From Perognathus longimembris pacificus (lineage: Eukaryota > Chordata > Mammalia > Rodentia > Heteromyidae): DNA of 64,000 nt. The first letter of the stretch is position 1. Every line of letters starts with the position of its first letter. The DNA is taken from contig NC_063171.1 of NCBI RefSeq assembly GCF_023159225.1, forward strand, positions 4,073,501-4,137,500, read 5' to 3'. Of the stretch, positions 47,604 to 58,960 are shown piece after piece. A program made the position numbers and the translations under genes. Below the pieces are notes generated by a model. The model saw only the letters and a list, made by a program, of their open reading frames with translations, did no database searches and was not told the DNA's origin.

Positions 47604-48267
47604 CAGTCATACACCATACCATGATATTTTGTTCCATGAAGGGACATAGTTACAGTAATGCTTTCTTAAGATCACAATGGAGTTGAAGCATCTCTACTGC
47701 TTAGTGGCCACATTTCCATTGTGATGTCATAATGCAATACATGTCTTTTATGTTGTGCTAATGTTTTGGGTAAATAAACCTACTGCACTGCTAATGCTAT
47801 AAACATGCAACACATATATGTAATATTTGCTGATGATAATAAATACTTTGTCTGGTTTATATATTTACAATCTTATATTTTTATCATCATAGCACACTTC
47901 TTGTTCCTATAAAAACAGCATTTACTGTAAAATATGATGCCATGTTATGTTGACAACGGCTTCATGGATCGCGTGTTTGCTATATCTCTTACTTATGTTA
48001 TTTTCTCTTGTGCTTGATTTAATCTCATGGCTTCTTCCTGCTAAGGTTACAAGTCAAAGGCTTCATTAAGAGGCTGATCTGGAAGTGGAATGTTAACATG
48101 AGTAAGGATTGCAAAAATGGGAAATTCATTTTGGACACTGCTTGCCAGTCAGCCATGTCTTATTGACCATAGCTACAGTCTCAAGAACTCTGTGATGTCC
48201 ATACATAACAAAACCACCTAAAGATGCATTTCTCAGTGTGCTTCATTGCTAAGCATTGCATGAATGT
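47604..48267 (+). mobile_element. Tigger/MER2-type DNA transposon fossil
   Basis: The left end CAGTCATACACCATACC and right end aagcattgcatgaatgt match the Tigger/MER2 terminal inverted repeats (CAGTCATGCGCCGCATAAC ... GCGACGCATGACTG). Interior modules are collinear: cttaagatcacaatggagtt, GGTAAATAAACCTACTGCAC, TGATAATAAATACTTTGTCT, TCTGGTTTATATATTTACAA and AAGATGCATTTCTCAG. Many CpG-derived changes, no transposase frame; 664 bp means an internally deleted, non-autonomous copy. This family was active before or early in placental evolution. Confidence 0.75.
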
Positions 48268-49745
48268 GTTTACCAGAAACTTAAATTAATTAAAAGTTAA
48301 CTGGGCAAATATAGAGGAGGGATTAAGACAAGAAGAACATTACAGACTAAGAGAAGAGCACAAGCAGAAGAGCAAGTCCAGTGGTAGATCCTTTGGGAGT
48401 TAGAGGAAAACCTAGGTATCTGAGGTGAAGAAAGCCAAGTAGATGTGGAAAGGATAAGGCTGAGAGAGGTAGGCAGAGGTAAAGGGCACAATGCTTTGCA
48501 GATTCATTCGTGGGTCACAGCAGAGAAAATCAGCTGATTGACAGATACTGACCCCAAGGTTTCCCTATACAAAGAGTACAGTGTGGTAAGATAAGGAGGC
48601 TGGGAATAGGCTTCCCAATGGTTAATTATCCATAATTTCAAATGGAAAAATGGAGACTTAGGAACTTTGAGAAACTTAATTAAAATCTATCCCCAAACTC
48701 CTTTATCACAGCCTCATAGAGTCTCATTTGTGAAAGGAGGGCTCTGTTTAAAAATGATCCTGCTGTATTGGCATAAGGTCCTAAAGTTGTGCGTGGTAGG
48801 AAATTTTGGCCTCTCTAGTAAGAAACTTAAATGAAATGGAATGCCAAGCACTGTAAAGCACTTCCCTGAAAAATAAAAGAAAAAAAATCCTCACAACCTG
48901 GCAGCCATATCCCTCAGAAAACAAGTAGTCACTTCTTTTGCTGATTTTGAGAAGCCAAATTCAAAGACTGAAAGAGCTGGAAACACTTTGGGGCATTCTT
49001 TTTTGAGGAGTAGGCGGCTCTCACACACAGGAACTACATTCAAGGCAGGGGCTGCCCTTTGAACACCTGAAAGCATTTTGCATCAGAAAATTATAAAAAA
49101 AAAACATCCTGAGTAGGAAGTCTTAATCATCAAATATAAACTGATTAAAAACAGATGAATGTAATGAGAGACAAGATACCATCTACATTATATTATTGTG
49201 ATATTCAAAGGAGGATGGGTGTAGGGTCAATGATTTGAATCAATATTTTATCTTTTGGTAAAAAATTCATATCACTTTAATTGTAAGTTCTCTCTCACCT
49301 CTTTGTCCCTCTTTGCACCTTGATGTCTCTCTGTATCCATAGCTTTTAGTGGTCAGTTCCATTGTTCACCCGATGTTCCAGAGAAACTTCTGTGAACCTC
49401 ATCTCCAAGCTAGCTCCCACTGCTCCATTTCTGCTCCACTGTTTGGTAGAAAGAGCTGACTATAGCCTGTGTTGTGTACCTCATCGTCATGCTCATTCCA
49501 GACCATGAAGTCCTCGGTCTTTGGTCCCAGTCTGTTTAAATAGCACTTATCTATAAAATTATTAATAACCTAGTAATCTCCATGTTGCTAACTACATTAA
49601 GATACTACCTAGAAAGAAGAACCAAAATTCAACATGGATGTAAATATAAGAAAAGACTTAATCGATTTAGGAATTTACTCAATAAATATATTTCTTTTAA
49701 TAGAAATTCTAAGTACATTAAGAAAAATAGAGTGATAGAAAATTA
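48268..49745. other. Unannotated stretch
   Basis: aaatggaaaaatggagactt near 48645-48710 could be a weak MIR remnant. No gene seen. Confidence 0.4.
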
Positions 49746-49749
49746 AAAC

Positions 49750-49870
49750 CACAAGGCATGGTGGTTCACACCTATAATCCTAACATGTGGGAAACAGGAG
49801 CAAGAAGACTGTTACTTTGGAGCCATTTAGCACTACACAACCAGATGATACCTGAAAAACAAAGTAGTAA
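49750..49870 (+). mobile_element. B1-like SINE, diverged
   Basis: ggcatggtggttcacaccta, TAATCCTAACATGTGGGAAA, CAGGAGCAAGAAGACTG, CACTACACAACCAGATGATA, CCTGAAAAACAAAG. Confidence 0.65.
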
Positions 49871-49927
49871 AAGTAAATAGTTTCCATAATTTGAAAACCC
49901 TTAGGTTTGAATGCAATGAAGAATTAA

Positions 49928-50163
49928 TTGTGTGTGTGTGTGTGTGTGTGTGTGTTTGTGCATGTGCACATATATGTACATACTAAGTCCTGGAGATTGA
50001 ATTTAGTGCTCAATGCTAGCACTCCACCACTTGAACAGTGCCACTTTCTGCTTTTGGGTAGTTAATTGAGTTTCACAGACTTTTTGTCCAGGCTGGCTTT
50101 GAACCATGATCTCCAGCTCTCATCTCTTGAGTACTTGGATGACAGGTGTGAGCCACTGGCTTC
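49928..50163 (-). mobile_element. B1-like + Geo SINE with (CA)n tail
   Basis: (GT)n at 49928-49955 is the tail, then the reversed Geo part (GTCCTGGAGATTGAATTTAG, TGCTAGCACTCCACCACTTG, AACAGTGCCACTTTCTGC), linker GTAGTTAATTGAGTTTCACA and B1 part (GGCTGGCTTTGAACCATGAT, GATGACAGGTGTGAGCCACT). Confidence 0.8.
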
Positions 50164-50829
50164 ATACTTAATTTTAGGATCATTGTACAGTATGCTTCAA
50201 AGAACTCTTCTTCTTTTGTCCCTTTGGGTGAGAAGAGTCCAGGCAATTAAAAAAAAAGTGTGTTCTGAGGAGAGAGAAAGAGAAGAGAACCAGAAAAGGA
50301 GTGATAAGAAAGTTATAAGGCATGGAGAAGCAGAAAACTCTCAAGTATGTGTGAGAAAGCTCAGGGGAAGAAGGAAGCAGAACACAACTACATCTCTAGC
50401 TCCCATGGGAAAGGGAACCTGATACCTCATGGCCCAAAGTAAACCCTTAGATTGCAGGCAGCCCCATGATGAATGGCCCTGCAGTCCTAGTGACAGCAAG
50501 AAACTCATGGTTCTTGCAAGCTTTAAATCTAGTGCTGAGGTTTGGTGTGAAAATGACACCTCTTCACAGCAGACTAGCTTCTGAGAAAAACCCAATGGCC
50601 TCAGTCAAAATGACTCAAAGGAGCCATCTTGAGAAGACCTTAGCTTTGCTTGCAAGCAGCCAACACCATCTATTCACAATGTGGGATCCCTAAACACACC
50701 ATGCTGTACTAACTGGGTAGGAGGAAGCCAGATAGAGTAACAAAGAGATCTCTCTCATTTCTTTTAATTTTTATTTTTTGATGATTCTGTTTTTTTTTTC
50801 TTTATATATGGTACATTTACACTTATATC
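50164..50829. other. Unannotated stretch
   Basis: Open frames of 118 (plus) and 84 (minus) codons at 50066-50595 overlap the SINE and lack support. Confidence 0.4.
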
Positions 50830-51085
50830 TTCAGGAGGGTAGAGAGGAAGGTACAGAACTCAAGGGAAAAAGGATGAAAAAGTGTAGCAGTTTTGATCAC
50901 TGGACATTGTAGAAAGTGAACTACACAACTTGTGGGTGGAGACAGGAGGGAGGAACTGGAAGAGAGTGAGGGAGCAGAAGACACTGTATGAAAGGAAATG
51001 TACTCATTACCTGACCCATGTAATTGTAATCCCTCTGTATATCACCTCTATAATGATAAAGTAAATAACAACAAAAAGTAGAGAA
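50830..51085 (+). mobile_element. L1 3'UTR/end fragment
   Basis: The purine-rich block (AGACAGGAGGGAGGAACTGG) is followed by GGAAATGTACTCATTACCTG, ATGTAATTGTAATCCCTCTG, TATATCACC and an A/T tail with AATAA. It is the sense version of the ends at 8875, 22639 and 46445. Confidence 0.65.
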
Positions 51086-51550
51086 AAAGGGCTCAAGATA
51101 GAGTCCTTCCTTAGCAAGAAAGAAATCTTGAGTACTCCAATACTGAAAAAAAAAAAGGGGGGGGGGGAATGTGATGGAAGTAGCAACTTTGGAAGTAAAA
51201 CATGGAATGAGGTACTTCTCTCATTTAAATTGTAGAGTAATGTTTTCCTTTTAAACTATAACTATTTAGTACTTAACAAAAATAATGAATACACTTTTGT
51301 AAAGAACCAAATTAGAATGTTAAGACAAAAAGAAGATAGTATTATTTCCTTTTATTTTTAAACTTAAAACAGTTCCTAACAGATGAGTTTAATGCTTTGC
51401 TCTCAGATAAATAAATATGGCCTTTATTTTTTTCAACAGGATTGTTACAATCTTCTTTTAGATATCTTGAATAGATGCAAATATACACACAGAAAAGTAG
51501 ATTCTGTGAGGGAAACGCTGAAACAAAGTTTATAGTCTCAAATAATGTGG
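51086..51550. other. Unannotated stretch
   Basis: A10/G10 tract at 51148-51168; otherwise nothing. Confidence 0.4.
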
Positions 51551-51552
51551 TC

Positions 51553-51784
51553 TTTTTTTTTTCCCATCAGTTGTAGGGCTTGAACTCAGGTCCTGGCACT
51601 GTTCCTGAGCTCTTTTGCTCAAGGACAGTGCTGTAGCACTTTGAGCTACAGTGCCACTTCCAGTTTTCTGGTAGTTAATTGAAAATCAAAGTCTCGTGGA
51701 CTTTCTTGCCTGGACTGCGATCCTCAGATCTCAGCCTCCTGAGTAGCTAGGAATAAAGGTGTGAGCCACCAGAACCTGGCCCTG
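51553..51784 (-). mobile_element. B1-like + Geo chimeric SINE, well preserved
   Basis: Reversed: GTAGGGCTTGAACTCAGGTC, CTCTTTTGCTCAAGGACAGT, GAGCTACAGTGCCACTTCCA, TAGTTAATTGAAAATCAAAG, TGCGATCCTCAGATCTCAGC, CTCCTGAGTAGCTAGGAATA, GGTGTGAGCCACCAGAACC. A T-run tail at 51553-51562. Confidence 0.85.
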
Positions 51785-52576
51785 GTTGTTTCTTAAAATA
51801 AAGATAACTTCTTCATCAAAGTAAGGCAAATAGTTCACAGAGAGCTATAGTCCATCAGGAGCCAAGTCAGAATGGAGCTCCATGAATAGCTAGCAAATCA
51901 ATGTAGATGTAAGGTTCCTCTTTAGTGCAGCAATAGGTCTTACTGTTTCCTTATTAGACTTTGATATTAGTGATATTCACTGACTGCTAGGGCATTTTGA
52001 TATATAACTCTATGATCATTAAAATTCGATGGAAATAATAAACATGTGGAAAAACAGGTAACTTAATTTACAGTTAAAATGCTACTGTTGGGGAATCTAT
52101 TCTACAGCCTACATACAGTAAGACTTAACATCTATAGCAACATGGTGGTAAAAGCATTAAAAAATTAAGCACTAATGTGTTTAGGATGTGAATAATCTTT
52201 TCACCCCAAGAAACCTGAAGTTTACCACAGAAGTGAAAATATCTTGGGTGGTCTAACTCTAGATAATTTTCTTTTAGTGTATCTGGACAAAGCACAAAAA
52301 CACCAGAGGATCTAGCATGATAAATGATGTCTTCTTAGAAGATATTTGGGGTTAGGTAAGTTGTTAATCAGACACAGGTGAAGCAATTGTGGCAAGAAGC
52401 TGATGGGGAGGTTTACCAAGTGCCAGATTACCACAATCCTTTCTTCTCCTTGAGGAAAGGTTATTAATAGACTCCAGCTTTTTTGAAAAAAAACAACAAC
52501 TTTTTCCCACATTTTCCCTCATAAGTACAGCTAAAAACTATAAATATCATATATAAGCTACATGAAGACAGTTCTT
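51785..52576. other. Unannotated stretch
   Basis: Nothing recognised. Confidence 0.4.
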
Positions 52577-52828
52577 AAAAGTGGAGATAGGCTGGGAGTA
52601 TGGCCTAGTGGCAAGAGTGCTTGCCTTGTATACATGAAGCCATGGTTTTGATTCCTCAGCACTACACATATGGAAAAAGCCAGAAATGGCACCATGGCTC
52701 AAGTGGTAGAGTGCTAGCCTTGAGCAAAAAGAAGCCAGGGACAGTGCTCAGGCCCTGAATCCAAGCCCCAGGACTGGCAAAAAAACCAAACAAACAAAAA
52801 ACAAAAACAACCAAAAAAAGTGGAGATA
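52577..52828 (+). mobile_element. IDL-Geo SINE with exact 13-bp target duplication
   Basis: AAAAGTGGAGATA at 52577-52589 recurs at 52816-52828. The body starts GGCTGGGAGTATGGCCTAGT (52590) and the Geo half ends CAGGACTGGC (52778), followed by an (AAAC)-type tail. The IDL-Geo junction is GGAAAAAGCCAGAAATGGCA. Confidence 0.93.
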
Positions 52829-53419
52829 ATGGAGCAAACTAGCAAGGCACCTCAGGACTAATGCATGACAGCTTCTTTCAGACTAGAGACAAATAAGGAA
52901 GCAATCTGGAAACATCAATTGGTATAGACGATAAAAGTGTCCTGTGTAAAGCTTACACTTTCCAGCCAATTGACAGGGGAATTGTCAACCAAGACAGGCC
53001 AAAACCTCAGGGAAAAAATAGAGTCCCATTTTCCCACCACACAAACAAGGGATGAAAGGTAAACTTAGGGGCCTACCCTCACAAAAAGACAGCAAGGAAT
53101 CTTTTCCCCATTTTCCCCTCCCAGGCCTGTCAAGATGGGGTCAGAGAAAGCAGCAAGTCCATACCCCTGCCCTGTAGTAGGACTCAAGTAGGGTGTAAGG
53201 ACCCAAGCAGTGACTTCCAATCCCCTCCCAGATAGGGAAACACTACTTGAGACCTCTAGGGGAGCTGGGACTGTCATCCCTGTTGGGTGTAAGGAAGCCA
53301 GCAGGAAGGAACTGAACTTCCGCTTCCATCTGAATGCAATGAGGCAATGGTCTCCTCTCTACTTTTCTCAATGGAGTCCTGTCATAATCTGGTAAGAACT
53401 AGAGGAGCATAGCACTATC
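52829..53419. other. Unannotated stretch upstream of old L1
   Basis: Could include 5' parts of the adjacent old L1, but I cannot match it to ORF1 or a 5'UTR. Confidence 0.35.
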
Positions 53420-54026
53420 CCAGAAATATCTATGTTTCTATTAAAACATCACTTAATTCAAGAACCACAACCAACTTTATGAAAAAAGACAAACAATGAA
53501 ACTATATGCACCAGAGTGTATTTTGTAGAGCTGCAAAATACATGAAGAAGAAAGTGGTCAGAATGAAAGGAGGCAGAGACAAAGCTGTAACTATAGTTGG
53601 GGAGTTGAGCACTATTCTCTCAACAGTTGATAGAACGTCAACACAAAACGTCATTAAGCAAGGACATATAAGAACTCAATAACACCATCATTCAAAAGGG
53701 CTTAATCAATATTTGTAGATACTCTATATACAACATCTAGAACACTCTGTCCAGGTGTCCACAAAATATATGCCAAGAAGACCACATCATGGCTTATAAA
53801 ATAAAGCTTAACCATATCAAAGAATTAAAATAATATAAAGTGTGTTCTCTGACCAAAGTGAAATTACATGGTAAATGAACACAAAAATAATAGAATGATC
53901 TCAAAATTAATAGGAAGCAAAATATTTTCAAATAATCTTTATTTACAAGGAGATAAATAAGAGTCAGTCTCAAAATAAATTTTGAAAACAGATTGAAAAG
54001 TGAACAAAATGAAAAACAGCAAATAA

Positions 54027-54179
54027 CCTTCCTTCCTTCCTTCCTTCCTTCCTTCCTTCCTTCCTTCCTTCCTTCCTTCCTTCCTTCCTTCCTTCCCTCC
54101 TTTCTTTTTGGTGCGAGGCTGGGACTGAAACTTGCTTTTGCTCATTGGCTACTAACTGAGCTGCATCTCCAACTCCCAC
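54027..54179 (-). mobile_element. IDL monomer with (GGAA)n tail, inside old L1
   Basis: 54108-54179 is a reversed ID-like monomer (gcgaggctgggactgaaact, AACTGAGCTGCATCTCCAAC). Its tail on the plus strand is (CCTT)17 at 54027-54098. L1 ORF2 sequence is present on both sides. Confidence 0.7.
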
Positions 54180-54710
54180 CATATCATTTTTCACTTAAAT
54201 TTGAATGTTAAAATTAAGGTAATCAGAAAAGGAAAACACAGTATATGAAAATTGCAGAACACAGCAAAAGTAATGTGAATAGAAATGTAAAGAATAAATG
54301 CATAAATTAGCAAACAAAAATCACATTAATAGCAATGACATAATTGATTACATGAGAAACCCCAAAGTATATCCAGACATTACTGTAAAATTTAATACAA
54401 TGTGAACAGAATTTATGTTGAAATAATTAAATATTCATTTAAAAATATCAATGATCTAAGTAAACAAATGGAGAAAAATGTGCCAATTAGAAATTTAATA
54501 CAGTCAAGATGTCAATTCTGTACTTAGTATGCAGATGAAATGTACTTTATGATAAAAAATACCAGTGAGAGTTTTGTATATGTAGACAAGATTACTCTTA
54601 GATTTATACAGGTAGGTAAAGGAACTATAAGAGCTATACAATTTTTAAATAAGAGTAGTGAAGTCTATATTACTTGAAAACTAAGTAGGAAAAGGTTTAC
54701 TGATGCAAAA

Positions 54711-55384
54711 CAAAATATACTCTCCTGCCAGGAGAGTTGTCAAACTAAAGGAGCACTGAGCTAGAGGCCCTAGGGATCAAGTTTTTGTTGGGTCTGTGGA
54801 CAAGGATAGTCCTGAAAATTTGGTTTAATGTACCATTAACTTCCAGAGACTGGATTAAATGTTATCATAACTCCTCTTACAGCAGGCAAATTGGGGGTAT
54901 TCTTGGCCTTGATGGTCAGATCAGTAATGTTATTTTCTATAAGTTGTGGGAATTCTGTCAGAAAGAGTCTGCTGTTTGTCACACGTTGTTCCATTAACAT
55001 CAGCATTACAGGGTGTAATCCTTATCAATACCAAAGCTGTAGTATATCAGCCATCAGGCTTCCTACTCCTATGCCATTCTGATCTGCCGTCCCTGGCAAT
55101 GGGCCATGAGAACCTCATGAGACAAGCCTCCTTTTGTGTTACCCAGATGAAAGGACTGAAAGACAGACATGCCAAGAAAGATCTAGACATCGGGTCTTGC
55201 TGAGTTCTCTCCAGTTAATAACCATCAGGCCAACACTCTTTTGTACAATCACAATTTTACACCACTATCTATTCTTCCTCATATATAGTTTCCCTAGATT
55301 TGGGGTTTTCATTTCTGGAGGCTTTCATGACTTTAGAAAGTTGGTTAAATGATTTTTTACTTAAAAAAATTCACTCTACTAGCA
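54711..55384. other. Unassigned insert within the old L1
   Basis: About 670 bp between two ORF2 pieces of the old L1, not itself L1-like. Text such as atgggccatgagaacctcat and TTCTCTCCAGTTAATAACCA hints at an LTR or ERV internal remnant, but I cannot name it. Confidence 0.35.
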
Positions 55385-55462
55385 CTGACAGCTAGTAGGA
55401 CAAACATATGTTGGAACAGAACAGAGAGTCTAGAAATGGAACCATACAAACATCCTGAAAAG

Positions 55463-57538
55463 TGACAGTTAACTTTATTGGATTGAGAAATCTCTGGATT
55501 AGTAAAGTATACTTGTGTGTCTGTCAGGGTGTTTGCAGAGATGATTCCCATGTGGGGCAGAAACTGAGAGCAGAGGACTCACTGTGAATGGGAGCAGCAC
55601 CATACAATAATTAATTGGGGCAAATTATTTAATCAGGAAAAATAATTAATTGGGACAAATTGGGGGAAATTGGGGGCTCAGTTGGAGCGAAGGCTGAAGG
55701 AGGAAGCCCGAGGGCACAGCTGCACTCTCTCTGCCTCTGTTTCCTAGTTGTCAATAGCTCTGTACCATCACACCTTTTCTCCTATGATGGTTTGCCTTCC
55801 CACAGGCCCAAAGCAATATAGCCAGCCACCCGTGCCCTAAAATATAATCCAAAATGACCCTTTTTCCTTTTAGTTGTTGACTTCAGGTATTTTGTCACTG
55901 TGAAATGAAATGTCTAGCACAGCAACTGGTACCGAGAGAAGTGGAGCTATTGACGCCACGGTCTGTGACTATGTTGTGCCTTGGGAACTGGCTCACTTAG
56001 GAGTGTGGAAAAGTTTGGAGAAGCAGTTTTGAGAATGTTTTAGAATTCTATAAACAGAGTTTAAAGGGCAATTGTAGTGCCTAAGAAGATTAATGAATGA
56101 ACATAGAAATACCAACAGAAAGTACTTCATTCAGGAGATTTCACGGGAATAAGGACTCTTCTGGGAATTGGACTAGAGACCATTTGTATTACATTGTGAC
56201 AAAGCATGTTGACATCTTGTCCATTCTCAATGTCTTTGTGACAAACTAATGAGTCTGATGAAGGAAATGTCAAGGCATCCATCCCAGCATTCAGCCTGTG
56301 AAATCATTATTAATGGCTGCTTTTGGCTAAGGTCATAATGAGAATTAGGAGCAAAATACCACAATGAAGATACTTGAAAATATACATTTTGGCTAAAAAA
56401 TGGGGCAAGATATACAACTTGAGGGCAAGGAAGGTATGTTTGTTAAAAAAGATTAGCACTATTACAAAAAGAAGCTACTTATTTTGCACTGGGACAATAG
56501 GAAAGGTATCTTAAAGGCACCTTAGGAAGCAGTGCTACCACATCCATCACATCAAAAGCCCAAAGGTGTAATAGGACTAATTCCTTGCAAAAACCTTGTA
56601 TTAAGAAGACATCTTTTGGCACTCTGCTCACAGAGGGCCACCTATGGAGGTGTTCCTCTATATTTAGTCTTTCAGGGGATTCTGCATCCATTGTGCAGAG
56701 GGTCCCAGCTGCTAGCCAAGGTGGCAGCAGATCTTGGTGTCAGTGAGATGATACTGGTTCTGCAGGAATGGGAAATGCAGGTCTCATGGAGGCTTCTTCT
56801 AGGACTTCAAAAGAAATCCTGAAAGACTGTATTGCAGTGTTGGAATCCCTACATGCAGCCCCCAAGGAGACAGATTGTGAAGCCTTGGTGATAATGGAGA
56901 CCACAGGAAGTTACAGTTATTACCAGGAACCAAAAATGTTTGCCAAGTAAAACCACAGGCAGTGATTGGAGCCAAGGTAGGAGAGAGGGTATGTAGGCTA
57001 AGGCTATCAACATGGAATATGTGGCCCACGCCCTTTGGCATTCACATCACTCCCTGTGCCTGAATTGCTGGACCATGTGGAGCCACAGGATTTAGTATGT
57101 GCTCTGTTGACTTTCAGTTTTGCTTTGGCCCAATACTTCCTTGCTATTTCACTATAGAAAAGTGGTATTGTAAAATTGCTTCAGAATGGTAATGAATAAC
57201 CTACGCCTGTCACACCATTACATGTTGAAATTACATATATATTGTTTTTGGATTATCCTGGGAGCTCACAGCTGATATTTTCCCTTGGTCTCAGAGGAGA
57301 CTTTGGATTTGGCCTTCTGAGAAACACTGCAGTTTGTTGAGATTTGAGGGAAGGAATTAGCACATTTTTTTGGTTGTACTCGAGATAGTTATATCATTTG
57401 GCCAGAAATTTCACTTTGTTACTGACTCTATTTGGGAATTAAGTATAGTATAAGGATATGTATTTGAGAGTCAAGTTTCAAGGGATAGATTTGTGATGGT
57501 TTAACTTGATTATCAACTGTGTATGATTGACTTAATCA
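55463..57538 (+). mobile_element. ERVL/MLT2-type provirus remnant
   Basis: 5' LTR (55463-55921) shows family landmarks in order: tggattgagaaatctctgga, TTAGTAAAGTATACTTGTGT, GGGTGTTTGCAGAGATGATT, GGGAGCAGCACCATAC, and near the end TTCAGGTATTTTGTCACTGT, ending TAGCACA. Five bases later, at 55927, comes tggtaccgagagaagtgg, a plausible tRNA-Leu primer-binding site as in ERVL. The internal part (55945-57491, about 1.5 kb) is far shorter than a full ERVL and only short closed frames remain, so coding regions are largely deleted. A 3' LTR begins at 57492 (tgtgatggtttaacttgatt) and breaks off after about 45 bp. Confidence 0.7.
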
Positions 57539-57712
57539 AAACATAAAACTTTTGTTCTGCAAAGTATCTTGATAAAAGGATAAAAGACAAGCAACAAACT
57601 GGGAGAAAATACTTGTGAGCTACCTATCTATCCATCAGAGGGTTAGTATACAGAATACATATAGACCTTTGAAAAATCAACAATAGAAATACAAATATTC
57701 CAGTTTAAAAAA

Positions 57713-58010
57713 ATGAATACTTTGCTAGGATTTGACGACAGATTGTTTCCCCTGAACTCCATTGTGATGAAAGGTTTTGTTCTAAGGGTTTTAAGTTAGG
57801 GAAAGGGTGGAAGACTCAGAAACTATTCATGGCGGAGGTCCTTAGGTCATTGGAGGCATGTCCTTGGAAGGAATTGTGAGAGTCAAGCTTCTCTTCACTC
57901 TGCACTTGAGGTGGAACCCTCCTCCTGTCATTCCAGTCTCTCATCTAGCAGGGGCTCTCACCTGAACTAAGCCACACATGTGCCTTGCACTTGAACTCCT
58001 TAAGACTAAA
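57713..58010 (+). mobile_element. Possible MaLR-like LTR fragment
   Basis: GGAGGTCCTTAGGTCATTGG, AGGCATGTCCTTGGAAGGAA and TTGTGAGAGTCAAGC faintly follow the MaLR series GGGAGGTGATTAGGTCATGAGGG...GGAGCCCTCATGAATGGGAT. No terminal structure seen. Confidence 0.3.
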
Positions 58011-58242
58011 CAAATCTCTCTCTCTCTCTTTTTTTTTTTGGCCAGTCCTGAGCCTTGGACTCAGGGCCTGAGCACTGTCCCTGGCCTCTTCTTGCTCAAG
58101 GCTAGCACTCTGCCACTTGAGCCACAACACCCCCTCTGGCCGTTTTCCATATATGTGGTGCTGGGGAATCGAACTGAGAGCTTCATGTGCAGGAGGCAAG
58201 CACTCTTGCCACTAGGCCATACTCCCAGCCCCAAATCTCTCT
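58011..58242 (-). mobile_element. IDL-Geo SINE with 11-bp target duplication
   Basis: CAAATCTCTCT at 58011-58021 recurs at 58232-58242. Reversed copy with T-tail (58030-58039), Geo half GGCCAGTCCTGAGCCTTGGA ... GAGCCACAACACCCCCTCTG and IDL half GTGGTGCTGGGGAATCGAAC ... GCCACTAGGCCATACTCCCA. Part of the B-box is kept. It sits within the broken old L1 region. Confidence 0.9.
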
Positions 58243-58960
58243 TTAAAAAAAAATAGTATGTGTCAAGTTTTTACTTATGGTAATCAATGCTGTCTAATAT
58301 GAAAATTTTCACTGAAGAAGTTATTTAACTGGCAGATAATTAAGCTGATATTCACAAAATATACTATGAATTTTTGTGTGAGAATGGTAGTATTTGAAAC
58401 CAGAACCTTGTATATGTATGCAAGCACAATACTAGGGAGTTATATTCCCTGCCTCTACAAGTCTTTATAGCCACTTATCCATAGAAAACAAAAGCAAAAA
58501 AGAACACAAATGTCATTTGAAGCATGAATAGTTAAACAAACTGTGATACCTAATACTGTTGAATATTAGTCATCAGTAGAAAGCAATCAATTACTGACAG
58601 GCACAACAATCTGGATGAATTTCAGGATGATTAGGCTAAATGATAAAAGCCAGTTACTATCGGGTGTGTTTGTCATGATGCCATTGATTTAACATCCTTG
58701 AAATGTAAGCAAATGATAGAAACAGGAAACAGAGGACTGACTTTAAGAGGTGAATGAAGGTTGCATGTAGAAGAGAGATGTGTATTGTAAAAAGGCAAAA
58801 GGAGAGGCTCTTGTATTCTATCAGCGCCAATTACCTGTCTGTGATGTACTGTAGCATTCCAAAGGGCTTTCATTGATGAACACTGAATCAAAACTACATG
58901 GAATCTCTGAAATATTTCTTTGATTCATGTGGATTTACAATGATCTCAGAACCAAACATT

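Larger units (their letters stand above)
53420..58960 (+). mobile_element. Old L1, split by nested insertions
   Basis: Five blocks in plus orientation follow L1 order: ORF2 endonuclease region (about 53490-54026: ATATGCACCAGAGTGTATTT, AAGGACATATAAGAACTCAA, AAAGTGTGTTCTCTGACCAA); middle of ORF2 (54181-54710); a short ORF2 piece (about 55385-55455: GGAACAGAACAGAGAGTCTA); a later ORF2 piece (about 57540-57712: CTGGGAGAAAATACTTGTGA); and the ORF2 end plus 3'UTR (about 58495-58960: AATCTGGATGAATTTCAGGA). The gaps are filled by younger repeats. Divergence is much higher than in the 16.7-kb L1; no frame is open. Single origin is inferred from collinearity. Confidence 0.65.

Noticed and set aside
55945..57491. 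Retroviral gag/pol coding region of the ERVL remnant
   Set aside because: Only short closed frames (up to 96 codons) with no recognisable retroviral motif; internal region far too short for intact coding.
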